From Nitrospirota bacterium (GTDB lineage Bacteria > Nitrospirota > Thermodesulfovibrionia > UBA6902): a stretch of DNA of 43,734 nucleotides. A program made the translations under genes and the position numbers. The notes under the pieces are model-generated. The model made no database searches. It was not told the origin of the DNA and worked only from the letters and a program-made list of their open reading frames with translations. Where the stretch lies: contig JACQZG010000046.1 in NCBI GenBank assembly GCA_016213935.1, positions 1-43,734 of the forward strand, written 5' to 3'. Of the stretch, positions 22,109 through 30,164 are shown piece by piece; position 1 is the first letter of the stretch, and each line of letters opens with the position of its first letter.

Positions 22109-22863
22109 GCGGTATTGTTCTCCGTTATCTTTTTCGTGAGATGAATTGCCACGGATTCTTTTCTCCTGCGCGCGCGCATGTTCAGAAGTTCCACGCCGAC
22201 TGAGAACGCCATCGCGAAATAGATGTAGCCCTTCGGGACACGCACGTCAAACCCTTCCGCTATCAGCGTGAAGCCTATCATCAGCAGAAATGAGAGGGCG
22301 AGCATCTTGATGGTTGGGTTCCTGTCAACGAAGATGCCGATGGGTTTGGAGGAAAGCAGCATCACCGCCACTGATATCAGGATAGCGGTTACCATTATGG
22401 ATATATGCTCCACCAGCCCTATCGCGGTGATAACCGAATCGAGGGAGAAGACGATATCGAGCACCGCTATCTGCGCGAGGGCTGAGAGGAAACCTGCATG
22501 CTTCGGGGCGTCGCCGGGATGATGCGTGACTTCGAGGCTTGCATGAATCTCATGCGTAGATTTTGCAAGCAGAAAAAGGCCGCCGAGTATCAGAATGATA
22601 TCCCTTCCCGAAATCTCTTTGCCCAAGACGGAAAACCACGGGTCAACGAGCCCCATCACCCAGAAGATGCTGAAGAGCAGGGCGAGCCTCGCAAGCATCG
22701 CAAGCCCGAGCCCCAACTGCCGGGCCTTGTCCCTTTGCTCATGCGGCAGCCTGCCGACAAGGATTGAGAGGAAAATGATATTGTCGATTCCAAGTACGAC
22801 CTCAAGGGCAACGAGCGTGCCCAGCGCTATCCAGGACTCGGGATGAGTTATCCATTCAAACAT
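22105..22863 (-). CDS. TerC-family integral membrane protein
   Basis: This 252-aa protein has about seven helices. It carries the TerC signatures LEVVLGIDNIIFLSILVGRLP (residues about 20-40) and VLDIVFSLDSVITAIGLVEH, each with a conserved acidic residue in a helix, thought to bind Mn2+ or another metal. TerC-type proteins export manganese or support metal loading of exported enzymes; older literature links them to tellurite resistance. The start has a GAAAGGA ribosome site. The final residues overlap a truncated toxin gene, so the island boundary falls exactly at the terC end; the last few codons may be altered. Confidence 0.88.
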   Translation of the reverse strand: MFEWITHPESWIALGTLVALEVVLGIDNIIFLSILVGRLPHEQRDKARQLGLGLAMLARLALLFSIFWVMGLVDPWFSVLGKEISGRDIILILGGLFLLAKSTHEIHASLEVTHHPGDAPKHAGFLSALAQIAVLDIVFSLDSVITAIGLVEHISIMVTAILISVAVMLLSSKPIGIFVDRNPTIKMLALSFLLMIGFTLIAEGFDVRVPKGYIYFAMAFSVGVELLNMRARRRKESVAIHLTKKITENNTA

Positions 22864-22915
22864 TTTAGATTCCTTTCGTTATTGATTTACCGGTTATATT
22901 TTACGGAACAGAAAA

Positions 22916-22945
22916 ATTATAGTTTTATGAATGACAAAAGAGCAA
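22916..22945 (-). promoter_or_regulatory. Candidate sigma-70 promoter of terC
   Basis: On the minus strand TTGCTC, 18 nt, then a perfect TATAAT lie about 53 bp before the terC start. The -35 match is weak. Confidence 0.4.
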
Positions 22946-22968
22946 GTGGTGAAAATCAACACACCCCT

Positions 22969-22997
22969 TTCGCCACGGCGAATCCGCCTGAGGTGGA
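22969..22997. repeat. Two adjacent small hairpins, possible dispersed repeat
   Basis: TTCGCC-AC-GGCGAA is followed directly by TCCGCC-TGA-GGTGGA. The GC-rich pair stands out in an AT-rich 217 bp intergenic region that otherwise shows no gene. An open frame across it looks non-coding. A similar motif in other loci would mark a dispersed repeat; this window holds only one copy. Confidence 0.35.
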
Positions 22998-23080
22998 CCC
23001 CTTCTCGGAATCGAGTCGTACCGACTTTACAAAGAGGAGAATATCAGGAAGATTTTGGATGAAATAGATTAATATATCTC

Positions 23081-23686
23081 ATGAAGGTCGCGGCTTTTTT
23101 GGGCAGCCCGAGGGTAAACGGCAACTCAGAGATTCTCCTCAATGAGGCATTGCGCCCGATTAGAGAGGAAGGGCATGAGGTGACGATTTTCAGGCCGGCC
23201 GTTATGAATATCTCCCCGTGCTTAAACTGCGGCGGCTGTGACGAGACCGGCGTATGCGTTGTGGAGGATGAGATGGAGAAGGTTTATGATGCCATCCGCG
23301 AAGGCGAGAGGTTTATAATCGCCTCGCCCGTATTCTTCTTCGGGCTTACGGCGCAGTTAAAGGCATTGATAGACAGATGCCAGTCTTTCTGGTGCGAAAA
23401 ATACCTGCTCAAAAAACCGGTTCCTGAAGGGAGAAACGGCAGAAAGGGGCTACTGATACTTGTCGGCGGGATGAAGAAGGAGACAGGCTTCAAATGCGGG
23501 GATGCCACTGCTGCAGCTTTTTTCAGGACAATAAATGTCCAAAAGCATGAGGCGCTCTTTTATCCGCAGGTTGACGCAAAGGGCGCGGTTATCAAACATC
23601 CAACTGCTTTCAATGAAGTTATGGAAGCGGGCAGAAGGCTCGTCCTTCGACAGGCTCAGGATGACCGGAATGAAGGACTCAGGTAA
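23081..23686 (+). CDS. Iron-sulfur flavoprotein / NADPH-dependent FMN reductase family
   Basis: This 201-aa flavodoxin-fold protein begins MKVAAFLGSPRVNGNSEILL, the FMN phosphate loop. A compact cysteine motif, C47-x2-C50-x2-C53-x5-C59 (SPCLNCGGCDETGVC), would bind a 4Fe-4S cluster as in archaeal-type iron-sulfur flavoproteins. IIASPVFFFGLTAQLKALID completes the FMN site. Such proteins move electrons between ferredoxin and unknown acceptors. The last 15 or so residues (LVLRQAQDDRNEGLR) come from a palindromic repeat, so the true family C terminus has been replaced. Its stop lies 7 bp from the end of gspN on the other strand. Confidence 0.86.
   Translation: MKVAAFLGSPRVNGNSEILLNEALRPIREEGHEVTIFRPAVMNISPCLNCGGCDETGVCVVEDEMEKVYDAIREGERFIIASPVFFFGLTAQLKALIDRCQSFWCEKYLLKKPVPEGRNGRKGLLILVGGMKKETGFKCGDATAAAFFRTINVQKHEALFYPQVDAKGAVIKHPTAFNEVMEAGRRLVLRQAQDDRNEGLR
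23642..23678. repeat. Palindromic dispersed-type repeat inside the flavoprotein 3' end
   Basis: GTCCTTC (23642-23648) and GAAGGAC (23672-23678) form inverted ends around CGACAGGCTCAGGATGACC. This core closely resembles a repeat scattered through many bacterial genomes (CTTCGACA-GCTCAGGATGA type). It is read through in frame by the flavoprotein gene. Confidence 0.6.
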
Positions 23687-23693
23687 TTCACAT

Positions 23694-24473
23694 CTACAGC
23701 CTGCCGTTATAGGGGAATACGTATAACCCGGGGGAAGACTCATACTGCCTGAGCATCATCTTCTCAAACTCCTCAAGTCTTCCCGATTCCGGCATAAGCT
23801 CTACCACAATATTCAGATTGCCTCTGACGATGTCGCCCTTCGCGCGCGCGTAGCCTTTATCGCCGTCAAAGCTGAGCGATGTTACAGTTATCTTATCTTT
23901 GGAGGCGTTGACCAGCCCCTTCACCCGCCTGAAGGAATTAATGAGGGGGATTATGGCAAACGGCGTCTCTTTGAGGTCGAGTTCTTCAACTGTAAACCTT
24001 GTCTCTGATGAGTTTCCGCTTAATACAGTCTCTGACGAGAGGATGCCCTTTGCGTTAATGCCGAGGCTCTTCAGATACGCAACCGAATCGAGGGCGATGC
24101 CCTCTGTCTTAATGACGCCTCCTTCCGGAAGCCGGAGTTCCCCATTTATCTTTCCCTTGCCAATGCTCCCTTCCATTTTGAGAACGATATTCTTTTTATA
24201 AAGATAGACAGGGTTGATCCTCGCGCTGACATCGGTTATGTCAAACGCGCGGTTCTCTTTTTCATAGACTGCCATGCTCTCTATGTGGATATCAAAAAAA
24301 GGGCCTTTGCTCAGCCCTGTTATCTCAGCCCTCACGCCTGAGCCTGCTGACTCAGAGATGGATTCCTCTATCCTCTTATTAATGAGGCTCGAGGGGACGG
24401 AGAAGTACCAGAGCAGGACGGCAATGAAGGGAATCGAGGCTGTCACAAGTAAAAATATGCGGATATTTCTCAT
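23694..24473 (-). CDS. gspN: Type II secretion system protein GspN
   Basis: This 259-aa last gene of the secretion operon has a single N-terminal helix (IFLLVTASIPFIAVLLWYF, residues 5-23) and a periplasmic, beta-rich remainder with AsmA-like character (FDIHIESMAVYEKENRAFDI, then KMEGSIGKGKINGELRLP). GspN is an accessory inner-membrane component found in some secretion operons. It follows gspM by 16 bp. Sequence conservation in this family is weak, so position in the operon carries much of the assignment. No terminator is visible before the convergent flavoprotein gene, 7 bp away. Confidence 0.78.
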   Translation of the reverse strand: MRNIRIFLLVTASIPFIAVLLWYFSVPSSLINKRIEESISESAGSGVRAEITGLSKGPFFDIHIESMAVYEKENRAFDITDVSARINPVYLYKKNIVLKMEGSIGKGKINGELRLPEGGVIKTEGIALDSVAYLKSLGINAKGILSSETVLSGNSSETRFTVEELDLKETPFAIIPLINSFRRVKGLVNASKDKITVTSLSFDGDKGYARAKGDIVRGNLNIVVELMPESGRLEEFEKMMLRQYESSPGLYVFPYNGRL

Positions 24474-24489
24474 CGGGGTCGCGGCCCCC

Positions 24490-25008
24490 TTACTGAGGCC
24501 TTGAGAGGAGCGAGACCGTCAGGCTCAGTTTGAATATGTCCCTGTTCTCAAATGTGGCCTGCATGTAAATGGACTTGACCTTCATAGGTTCAGGCGCTGA
24601 GTCTATCCTGTACAGCAGGTTGACTATCCCGTTCAGGTCTATTGTGCTTATTTCGAGTTCAGCGTCTTCCTCGACATATTCCTCATTTCTCTTCTGGCCT
24701 GAGGGCTTGAGCACGGACGCCTTCATGCTCAGGCTGTTCAGAAGCTCCTCGAGGGTGGTTACTATGCCCTTATGCCCGCCTGAGCCTATCTTTCTCTCTT
24801 TTGTTTCGACAATCTCTTTTATCCCGATGAGGCCCGAGCTTATCGATTGTATCTCTGAAGCCTGTTCCTTGAGCGCGAGGTTCTTTATGCTTAATCCGCC
24901 GGCGTACGCGGATATCGCCGCGATATATGCCGCGGCAATGATTATCAGGGCTAAAAGGAGAACAGATATTTTGTTCGATAATATGAAATTTACCACGCCC
25001 TTTCTCAT
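24490..25008 (-). CDS. gspM: Type II secretion system protein GspM
   Basis: This 172-aa inner-membrane protein has one N-terminal helix (ISVLLLALIIIAAAYIAAISAY, residues 14-35), a short coiled-coil stretch (LALKEQASEIQSISSGLIGI), and a ferredoxin-like periplasmic domain ending VKSIYMQATFENRDIFKLSL. GspM partners GspL in the platform that couples the GspE ATPase to pseudopilus growth. Its start overlaps the gspL stop by 4 nt. The size is normal for the family. Confidence 0.82.
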   Translation of the reverse strand: MRKGVVNFILSNKISVLLLALIIIAAAYIAAISAYAGGLSIKNLALKEQASEIQSISSGLIGIKEIVETKERKIGSGGHKGIVTTLEELLNSLSMKASVLKPSGQKRNEEYVEEDAELEISTIDLNGIVNLLYRIDSAPEPMKVKSIYMQATFENRDIFKLSLTVSLLSRPQ

Positions 25009-26066
25009 ACGCCCCTGCCTTTCATCACTATGGCGAAGCTCACTTTCTTGTCGATGGTTGAGGAGGATTCCGTTACGCTCACATTATCAAACCGGGCGGA
25101 GAGCGCTTCTTTCAGAGATTCGACGTCCTTGAATGTAGCCGAGGTCCCTTTAATAATGATGTTAGTGCTGTCAGCCCTTATTTCGTCGAGGACGGCGAGG
25201 TTGTCCGACAGGTCTGTGATGCCGCTCATGATATCCAGCACAGCAACCCCGCCGAGAACTTCTTTCTTCTTCTTCAGAATGTTCACATTTCCCTCAAGCT
25301 GCCTTGAGACGTCGATAATCTTTGCATCCTCGGGGAACAGGCTTCTGAATGACTTCTCAGCCTCGGCTTCGAGAAGGAGCTTCTCCTTCTTCAGGAGATT
25401 GTATTTGACCGTCGCGTTGACGCCGAAAATGATGAGCAGGATGAGTATGAGGAAGGCGGTCACGTTGGATACCTTGATGAAGCTCTCGATGTCTCCCGTA
25501 AATGACAACTCGCCTCTTCTGAGGTCTATGGAAGGTTCGGCGATCTCATCTTTCGCGGCCTCGACCCTTTTATCCCCGTCAGCCGCGTCTTCGGTAAGCA
25601 CCCTCTCGTAATCATTGCCGAATATTCTCAGTTCAAGCGATGTTATAACTTTGGGTTCAAGCCCTGCCGAGGCAAAGGCGTTAATTGCCTCTCTCAGCTT
25701 TGCCTTTTCAACGCAGGCCGCGAGCACCCTTGTCCTCTCTTCAAAGGATTCGGTTATGATGTGATCTATGACATAGTCTTCGGCATTGCCGAGCAGAAGC
25801 CCTTCGAGTTCAAAGGTGATGATATCGGATATCTTCTTCTCGTCGGAAAAGGGGAAATCAAGCTCCCTGAAGGATATCAATTCCCTCGGCAGGCTGAGGT
25901 AAATATCATGGAGCTTTGATTCTTTCAGGCCGGCAAGGCTCTTCTGATCGAGGTTCACGCCGGTTTCCACGCTGTTCTTGTTATCAAGCGTAAGAACCCC
26001 GCTCTTTTTGGTGAAGGTGTAGAGGCTTGCCTGCCCTCCGCCCCAATCAATGAACCCTATCTTCAT
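25005..26066 (-). CDS. gspL: Type II secretion system protein GspL
   Basis: This 353-aa bitopic protein has a cytoplasmic actin-like domain (residues about 1-160, KIGFIDWGGGQASLYTF then IYLSLPRELISFRELDFPF), one helix at about 205-225 (VTAFLILILLIIFGVNATVKY), a coiled coil (LLKKEKLLLEAEAEKSFRSL) and a periplasmic ferredoxin-like domain. The arrangement recalls fused PilM-PilN of type IV pili. GspL anchors GspE to the membrane through its cytoplasmic part. The gene begins 2 bp after the gspK stop and overlaps gspM. Confidence 0.84.
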   Translation of the reverse strand: MKIGFIDWGGGQASLYTFTKKSGVLTLDNKNSVETGVNLDQKSLAGLKESKLHDIYLSLPRELISFRELDFPFSDEKKISDIITFELEGLLLGNAEDYVIDHIITESFEERTRVLAACVEKAKLREAINAFASAGLEPKVITSLELRIFGNDYERVLTEDAADGDKRVEAAKDEIAEPSIDLRRGELSFTGDIESFIKVSNVTAFLILILLIIFGVNATVKYNLLKKEKLLLEAEAEKSFRSLFPEDAKIIDVSRQLEGNVNILKKKKEVLGGVAVLDIMSGITDLSDNLAVLDEIRADSTNIIIKGTSATFKDVESLKEALSARFDNVSVTESSSTIDKKVSFAIVMKGRGV

Positions 26067-26068
26067 TT

Positions 26069-26971
26069 TTATCCTTCTCTCCAGTAATGCACTTTAAGAG
26101 ATGTGTCGATAACGCTTTCAATCACTCTTGTTATGTCATGTGATGTGGCTATTGATGATATCCTGAAGTAATTGCTCTTTGCGGCAAGGATCGTGGAATT
26201 AGTTATATTAACTCCCTGGAGTTCACCCATACCCAGAAATTCAGCCTTACTCTCAAAAGGGGAACTGCTTCTGCGCTCTATTATCTTCTGGCAAATGGTC
26301 TCTGTCATTGAATCGCTCAGGCTCATCAGAACCGGCAGTTCCGCGGTGTTGACATTCAGCGTCTCGCCATAGACTGTAACGTATGGAATGAGTTTATTAT
26401 ATGCATCCTCATTCATTCCTTCAACAAGTTTAAGCTCGTCAACGCTCCAGAAAGGGGAGTTCTTCGCCCCTTCCTCGGAATTTCCCGACCTCGGCTCGCT
26501 GTTATGGTCTATCCAGTCGGCAATCGAGGCGGCCACGGAAATATCTATATTAAGGTATTTGAGCAGTCTTATCAACATATCATAGGAAGGCGTCAGTTCA
26601 CCGGTCTCCTCGTGCACTATCTTATTGATGTTTATCCGCGCATTCTCATCCTCGGCCTTGAGAACGAGATGATTATCAGGGCCGAAATCCATGGGCACGG
26701 GAACGGTTAACTGTCTCGTATATGTATAGTCATAGCCTTTTACCCTCTTCAGGAACTCGGAGCTGAAAGCCTGTCCTGATTTAGCCGTGAGCGAAGCCCT
26801 CTGGGCGTCAATCCAGTTTGCAACCGAGGCTGTGTCAACATATATCTCGTAAGCAAATTCGACGACAAGGGCGGTTATAATCGCCACGAGGAGAAGCACG
26901 ATTACAAGGGCGGAGCCTTTGCTGCGTGAACCGCTGCGGCATCCGGTTCTCTCTCTTATCGCGTATTTCAT
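26069..26971 (-). CDS. gspK: Type II secretion minor pseudopilin GspK
   Basis: This 300-aa minor pseudopilin has a long positively charged leader (RERTGCRSGSRSKG) and then the prepilin cleavage site before SALVIVLLLVAIITALVVEF. Position +5 of the mature chain is Val, not the usual Glu; lack of Glu5 is characteristic of GspK, which caps the pseudopilus tip. The large alpha domain follows, with NININKI, ASIADWIDHNSEPRSG and the SAM-like stretch FESKAEFLGMGELQGVN. The start overlaps gspJ by 4 nt. Confidence 0.9.
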   Translation of the reverse strand: MKYAIRERTGCRSGSRSKGSALVIVLLLVAIITALVVEFAYEIYVDTASVANWIDAQRASLTAKSGQAFSSEFLKRVKGYDYTYTRQLTVPVPMDFGPDNHLVLKAEDENARININKIVHEETGELTPSYDMLIRLLKYLNIDISVAASIADWIDHNSEPRSGNSEEGAKNSPFWSVDELKLVEGMNEDAYNKLIPYVTVYGETLNVNTAELPVLMSLSDSMTETICQKIIERRSSSPFESKAEFLGMGELQGVNITNSTILAAKSNYFRISSIATSHDITRVIESVIDTSLKVHYWREG

Positions 26972-27606
26972 AACTGAAGGCCTATCACAGGTTTCGCGAA
27001 TTCGCTCAGGCTCACCCTTTTTCCGTTGTCGTCGAAATCAATAGTAACCTTTATCATATCGGGCAGTTTGCCCGCCTCAGCGGAATCCCACGCCTTGACC
27101 GTTTTGCCGTTGAATACCGTTTCGACAGTGAAGCCCTCAATGCCGCTGATCATATCGAGAGAATACCCTTTGACAGGGCCAAGCGAGGAAGACTCCTGCT
27201 TTGTCAGCTTCATCCTCTTTTCATCCTCTTCAACACGGTAGAAGATGGTGTTTAAGCCGCTGCCCCTGAAGGTGAACGCGGTGAAGCCGAGTTCAGAGGC
27301 GGGCTTGCCGAAAATGTCCTTGTCCTTAAATGAGAAATAAGTGTAGCCGCCGCCCTGCTCTCCTTTTTTAGGAGTTTCGAGGAACGCGCCCTCTATCTCG
27401 CGCCTGATGATGTCGAGAGCAGTCCTCGCCTCCTGATACTTGAGCGATACGCTGTTGAACCTCTCGAGAGCCCTCTGCACAGTGAAGAAAGTGGCATATA
27501 CAGAGGCAAGGACGATGATAAGTATCGTAAGGCTTATGAGCAGTTCAATGAGTGTGAAGCCGCCTGAGGGATCGCGAAAAAGCCGGCGCTCTTTTTCTTC
27601 GGCCAT
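26968..27606 (-). CDS. gspJ: Type II secretion minor pseudopilin GspJ
   Basis: The prepilin motif GGFTLIELLISLTILIIVLA, with the usual +5 Glu, follows a 16-residue leader when translation starts at ATG 27606, 1 bp after the gspI stop. An in-frame ATG at 27627 would lengthen the leader by seven residues. The mature domain has ARTALDIIRREIEGAF and SGLNTIFYRVEEDEKRMKL, typical of GspJ. The product forms part of the I-J-K tip complex of the pseudopilus. About 212 residues is normal for the family. Confidence 0.87.
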   Translation of the reverse strand: MAEEKERRLFRDPSGGFTLIELLISLTILIIVLASVYATFFTVQRALERFNSVSLKYQEARTALDIIRREIEGAFLETPKKGEQGGGYTYFSFKDKDIFGKPASELGFTAFTFRGSGLNTIFYRVEEDEKRMKLTKQESSSLGPVKGYSLDMISGIEGFTVETVFNGKTVKAWDSAEAGKLPDMIKVTIDFDDNGKRVSLSEFAKPVIGLQL

Positions 27607-27607
27607 G

Positions 27608-27985
27608 CTAATTATTCTGCCGGGCATCTTTTTTCACTGAGAGCTTTCTGAGGTTGAATTCCATGTCAGCGCCTTTTACAGATGTGTTCAGCGTGACCAC
27701 CTCGTCAACCGCTGACCCGCTTATCTCGTTTTTGTAGGTAAAATCCGTGCCCTCGATCTTCCCTTCGGACTCGCGCCTGTCGAGGTCGAGCTTCACGAGG
27801 CGCTCTTTCGCGTATAAAAGCATCTGCGTCTTGACCGAGTTTTCATAGGATATACCGGCGTGATAATTGACAGTGTAGAGCGCGACCGTGAGGGTTGCCG
27901 CTATTATCGCGAGAGCTATCATCACCTCGACGAGGGTGAAGCCTTTTTCAAGGGAAAGCGATGTTCTATAAAATGTATCCTTCAA
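27608..27985 (-). CDS. gspI: Type II secretion minor pseudopilin GspI
   Basis: This 125-aa minor pseudopilin has the cleavage site in EKGFTLVEVMIALAIIAATL, keeping the Glu at +5. The short globular domain (YAKERLVKLDLDRRESEGKI, then FTYKNEISGSAVDEVVTL) fits GspI, which nucleates the pseudopilus tip with GspJ and GspK. Its start overlaps the gspH end by 20 nt, indicating translational coupling. It must be cut by a GspO prepilin peptidase, whose gene is not in this window. Confidence 0.87.
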   Translation of the reverse strand: MKDTFYRTSLSLEKGFTLVEVMIALAIIAATLTVALYTVNYHAGISYENSVKTQMLLYAKERLVKLDLDRRESEGKIEGTDFTYKNEISGSAVDEVVTLNTSVKGADMEFNLRKLSVKKDARQNN

Positions 27986-28436
27986 GTATCCTGCTCCTGC
28001 CGTTGAGGTTATTGAAAAAAATCGTGTAATCCTTCTCTTTGTCCGTGAGATGGATAACGATAGGCTCTTCAGGCCCGAGGGGCCCGAAATCGATGCTCAC
28101 CATCTTCTCTTTCAGAACTCCGGCTGACGGCACCATTACATCCTTGAATTTGATGTCTTTGCCGGCCCTGAATGTCCTTGATTCATCCATGCTCTCAAAA
28201 CCCCATGTGCTCTGCTCCATGTTGACGCTGAAAGTATAGATCTTTTTGCGCGCGGCCGCCTCATTATAGACATATTTCATCGTTCCGCTGATTCCGCTCG
28301 CCGCTGACTTGAGCCTGCTCCCGGCTATGTCGGTGAAGGAAGGCATTATCAATGCCATTGCCAGAGACATTATGAAGATCACGACGATCAATTCTATCAG
28401 GCTGAAGCCGTATTTGTTATTTACTGTGAATCTCAT
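27966..28436 (-). CDS. gspH: Type II secretion minor pseudopilin GspH
   Basis: This 156-aa pseudopilin has the prepilin motif KYGFSLIELIVVIFIMSLAM, with Glu at +5. The C-terminal domain (SAASGISGTMKYVYNEAAAR, then YTFSVNMEQSTWGFE) matches the GspH/FimT fold. GspH connects the major pseudopilin shaft to the tip complex. It lies 31 bp after gspG. Confidence 0.87.
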   Translation of the reverse strand: MRFTVNNKYGFSLIELIVVIFIMSLAMALIMPSFTDIAGSRLKSAASGISGTMKYVYNEAAARKKIYTFSVNMEQSTWGFESMDESRTFRAGKDIKFKDVMVPSAGVLKEKMVSIDFGPLGPEEPIVIHLTDKEKDYTIFFNNLNGRSRILEGYIL

Positions 28437-28467
28437 TTTTGCCCCTATGCTTTATATCCTGCTTTCA

Positions 28468-28911
28468 TCACATGTCCCAGTTGATGATGTCTGCGTCATA
28501 GCCTTCGCCCCCGGGTTCTCCGTCGGCCCCGTAGCTCATGATGTCATACTCATTCTGAAGCCCCGGGGAGATATAGACATATTCGAAACCCCATGGGTCA
28601 GGCTTGATGCGGTTTGCCTCGAGATACCCGTTCGGCCTGTAGTTTTCCGGGACCCTTCCGGTATCCGGTTTTGCGATGAGGGCGTTTAGGCCCTGATCCG
28701 TGGATGGATAAAAACCGCTATCGAGCCTGAAGAGTTTCAAGGCTGTTTCGAAATTCCTTATCTGCACCTTTGCCTCAGCCACCTTTGCGTCGTCTGTCCT
28801 GCCTATAAGCCGGGGCGCGATGAACATCGCCAGGATGCTCAGGATGACAATGACGACCATCAGTTCGATAAGAGTGAAACCGCGGGTTTTCTGCTCATGC
28901 GAGTTTTTCAT
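28468..28911 (-). CDS. gspG: Type II secretion major pseudopilin GspG
   Basis: This 147-aa major pseudopilin has the motif TRGFTLIELMVVIVILSILA with Glu at +5 and then the GspG-specific NFETALKLFRLDSGFYPSTD and QGLNALIAKP. The C-terminal calcium-site region is recognisable (DPWGFEYVYISPG, then YDIMSYGADGEPGGEGYDAD). GspG subunits polymerise into the periplasmic pseudopilus that pushes folded proteins through the secretin. It starts 29 bp after gspF. Confidence 0.95.
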   Translation of the reverse strand: MKNSHEQKTRGFTLIELMVVIVILSILAMFIAPRLIGRTDDAKVAEAKVQIRNFETALKLFRLDSGFYPSTDQGLNALIAKPDTGRVPENYRPNGYLEANRIKPDPWGFEYVYISPGLQNEYDIMSYGADGEPGGEGYDADIINWDM

Positions 28912-28940
28912 TTCGTTTATTTCCTTTCAACTTTCACGTT

Positions 28941-30119
28941 TTATTTTATCAACTGGTTCAGTTCAAATATAGGAAGAAGCACGGCTATCACGATGAAGCC
29001 CACCACAAGGCCCATTATAAGTATGAGCGCGGGCTCGAGCAGGGCGGTCATGCGCTGAAGTTTTTTCTCAAATTCATCCTCATACGCGTCAGCGATCGTA
29101 TTGAGAACTTCCGGAAGCCTTCCTGTCTGCTCGCCTGTTGAAATTATCTGGAGCATTGTCGGAGGGAAGTCCTTGAGGCTGCTTGAGAGCCTCGCGCCGT
29201 GAGATACCGATTCTTCCGCCGCAAGTATACTCTTCTTCAATTTTATGTTTCCCACGGCTCTCGACGTTAGCCTCATCGCCCTGAGGATCGGAAGGCCTCC
29301 CGAGAGGAGGAAGGACATGGTCATCGAGAACCTCATCATGTAAAGGCTCATGAGTATCCCGGAAGGGTCTTTGAGAAGCATGGAATCTATGAACTCTTTT
29401 TTCGTCTCTTTCATCCTGCGGTAAGAGAATGCCGCGGCAATCGCCAGGAGAAGGAGGAGCCACCAGAGCTTCTGGAAGAAGGCGCTTATCCAGATGAGCA
29501 GAACGGTAATGAACGGAAGGGCTGCGGATGTGTTTTCAAAGACTTTCGTTATCTTCGGCACGACGAATATAAAAAGAAAAGTTACGACTATAATGCTTAC
29601 GGAAGCCATGAAGACGGGATAGACGAGCGCGGTCTGAACCTTGTTCCTGACTTTAGATTCCGTCTCTAAAAAATCGGAGAGCTTCATGAGGACGTCGGGA
29701 AGCCTGCCGCTGCTTTCGCCCGCGGCGACCATGCCTGTGTAGAACTCCGGGAATATGTCTGAATGCGCCTGTAACGCCTTTGAGAGGGATGCCCCTGCCT
29801 TTACCTGCTCATTGATATCCGTGAGAAGGTTTCTCCATATCCCCTTCTGCTCCGTTGCCGCGGCTCTTACGGCGTCAATTAAAGGAACGCCTGAGGAGAG
29901 TGATATGGCAAGCCTTCTCGTTATACCGGGGAGGTTAAAGGGGGTATGCCTTCTCTTAAAGATACCGCTCTTCTTCTCTATCAGGGATTCTCTTATCTCT
30001 TTTGGAAGGACTCCGCCGGCCTTTATCTTTATGGCCGCGTCTCTCTGGCCTTCAGCTTCTATGACACCCGATATTTCCGAGCCTGCCTTGTTGTAACCTC
30101 GATATCTGAATATTGGCAT
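28941..30119 (-). CDS. gspF: Type II secretion inner-membrane platform protein GspF
   Basis: This 392-aa platform protein holds two GspF domains. The first (residues about 65-185) includes RRLAISLSSGVPLIDAVRAA and GRLPDVLMKLSDFLETE; the second repeats the pattern (RFSMTMSFLLSGGLPILRAM, then STGEQTGRLPEVLNTIADAY). Three helices lie at about 165-190, 215-235 and 365-390. The N-terminal RYRGYNKAGSEISGVIEA is typical. It lies 45 bp after gspE and works with GspE, L and M. Confidence 0.95.
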   Translation of the reverse strand: MPIFRYRGYNKAGSEISGVIEAEGQRDAAIKIKAGGVLPKEIRESLIEKKSGIFKRRHTPFNLPGITRRLAISLSSGVPLIDAVRAAATEQKGIWRNLLTDINEQVKAGASLSKALQAHSDIFPEFYTGMVAAGESSGRLPDVLMKLSDFLETESKVRNKVQTALVYPVFMASVSIIVVTFLFIFVVPKITKVFENTSAALPFITVLLIWISAFFQKLWWLLLLLAIAAAFSYRRMKETKKEFIDSMLLKDPSGILMSLYMMRFSMTMSFLLSGGLPILRAMRLTSRAVGNIKLKKSILAAEESVSHGARLSSSLKDFPPTMLQIISTGEQTGRLPEVLNTIADAYEDEFEKKLQRMTALLEPALILIMGLVVGFIVIAVLLPIFELNQLIK

Positions 30120-30164
30120 TCTGTTTACCGGCCATAAAGAGAATTCGAGCTGTTGAGGTTCATC

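Noticed and set aside
22843..23067. Plus-strand open frame between terC and the flavoprotein
   Set aside because: It overlaps the terC start on the other strand and runs through small hairpins; no ribosome site or family match.
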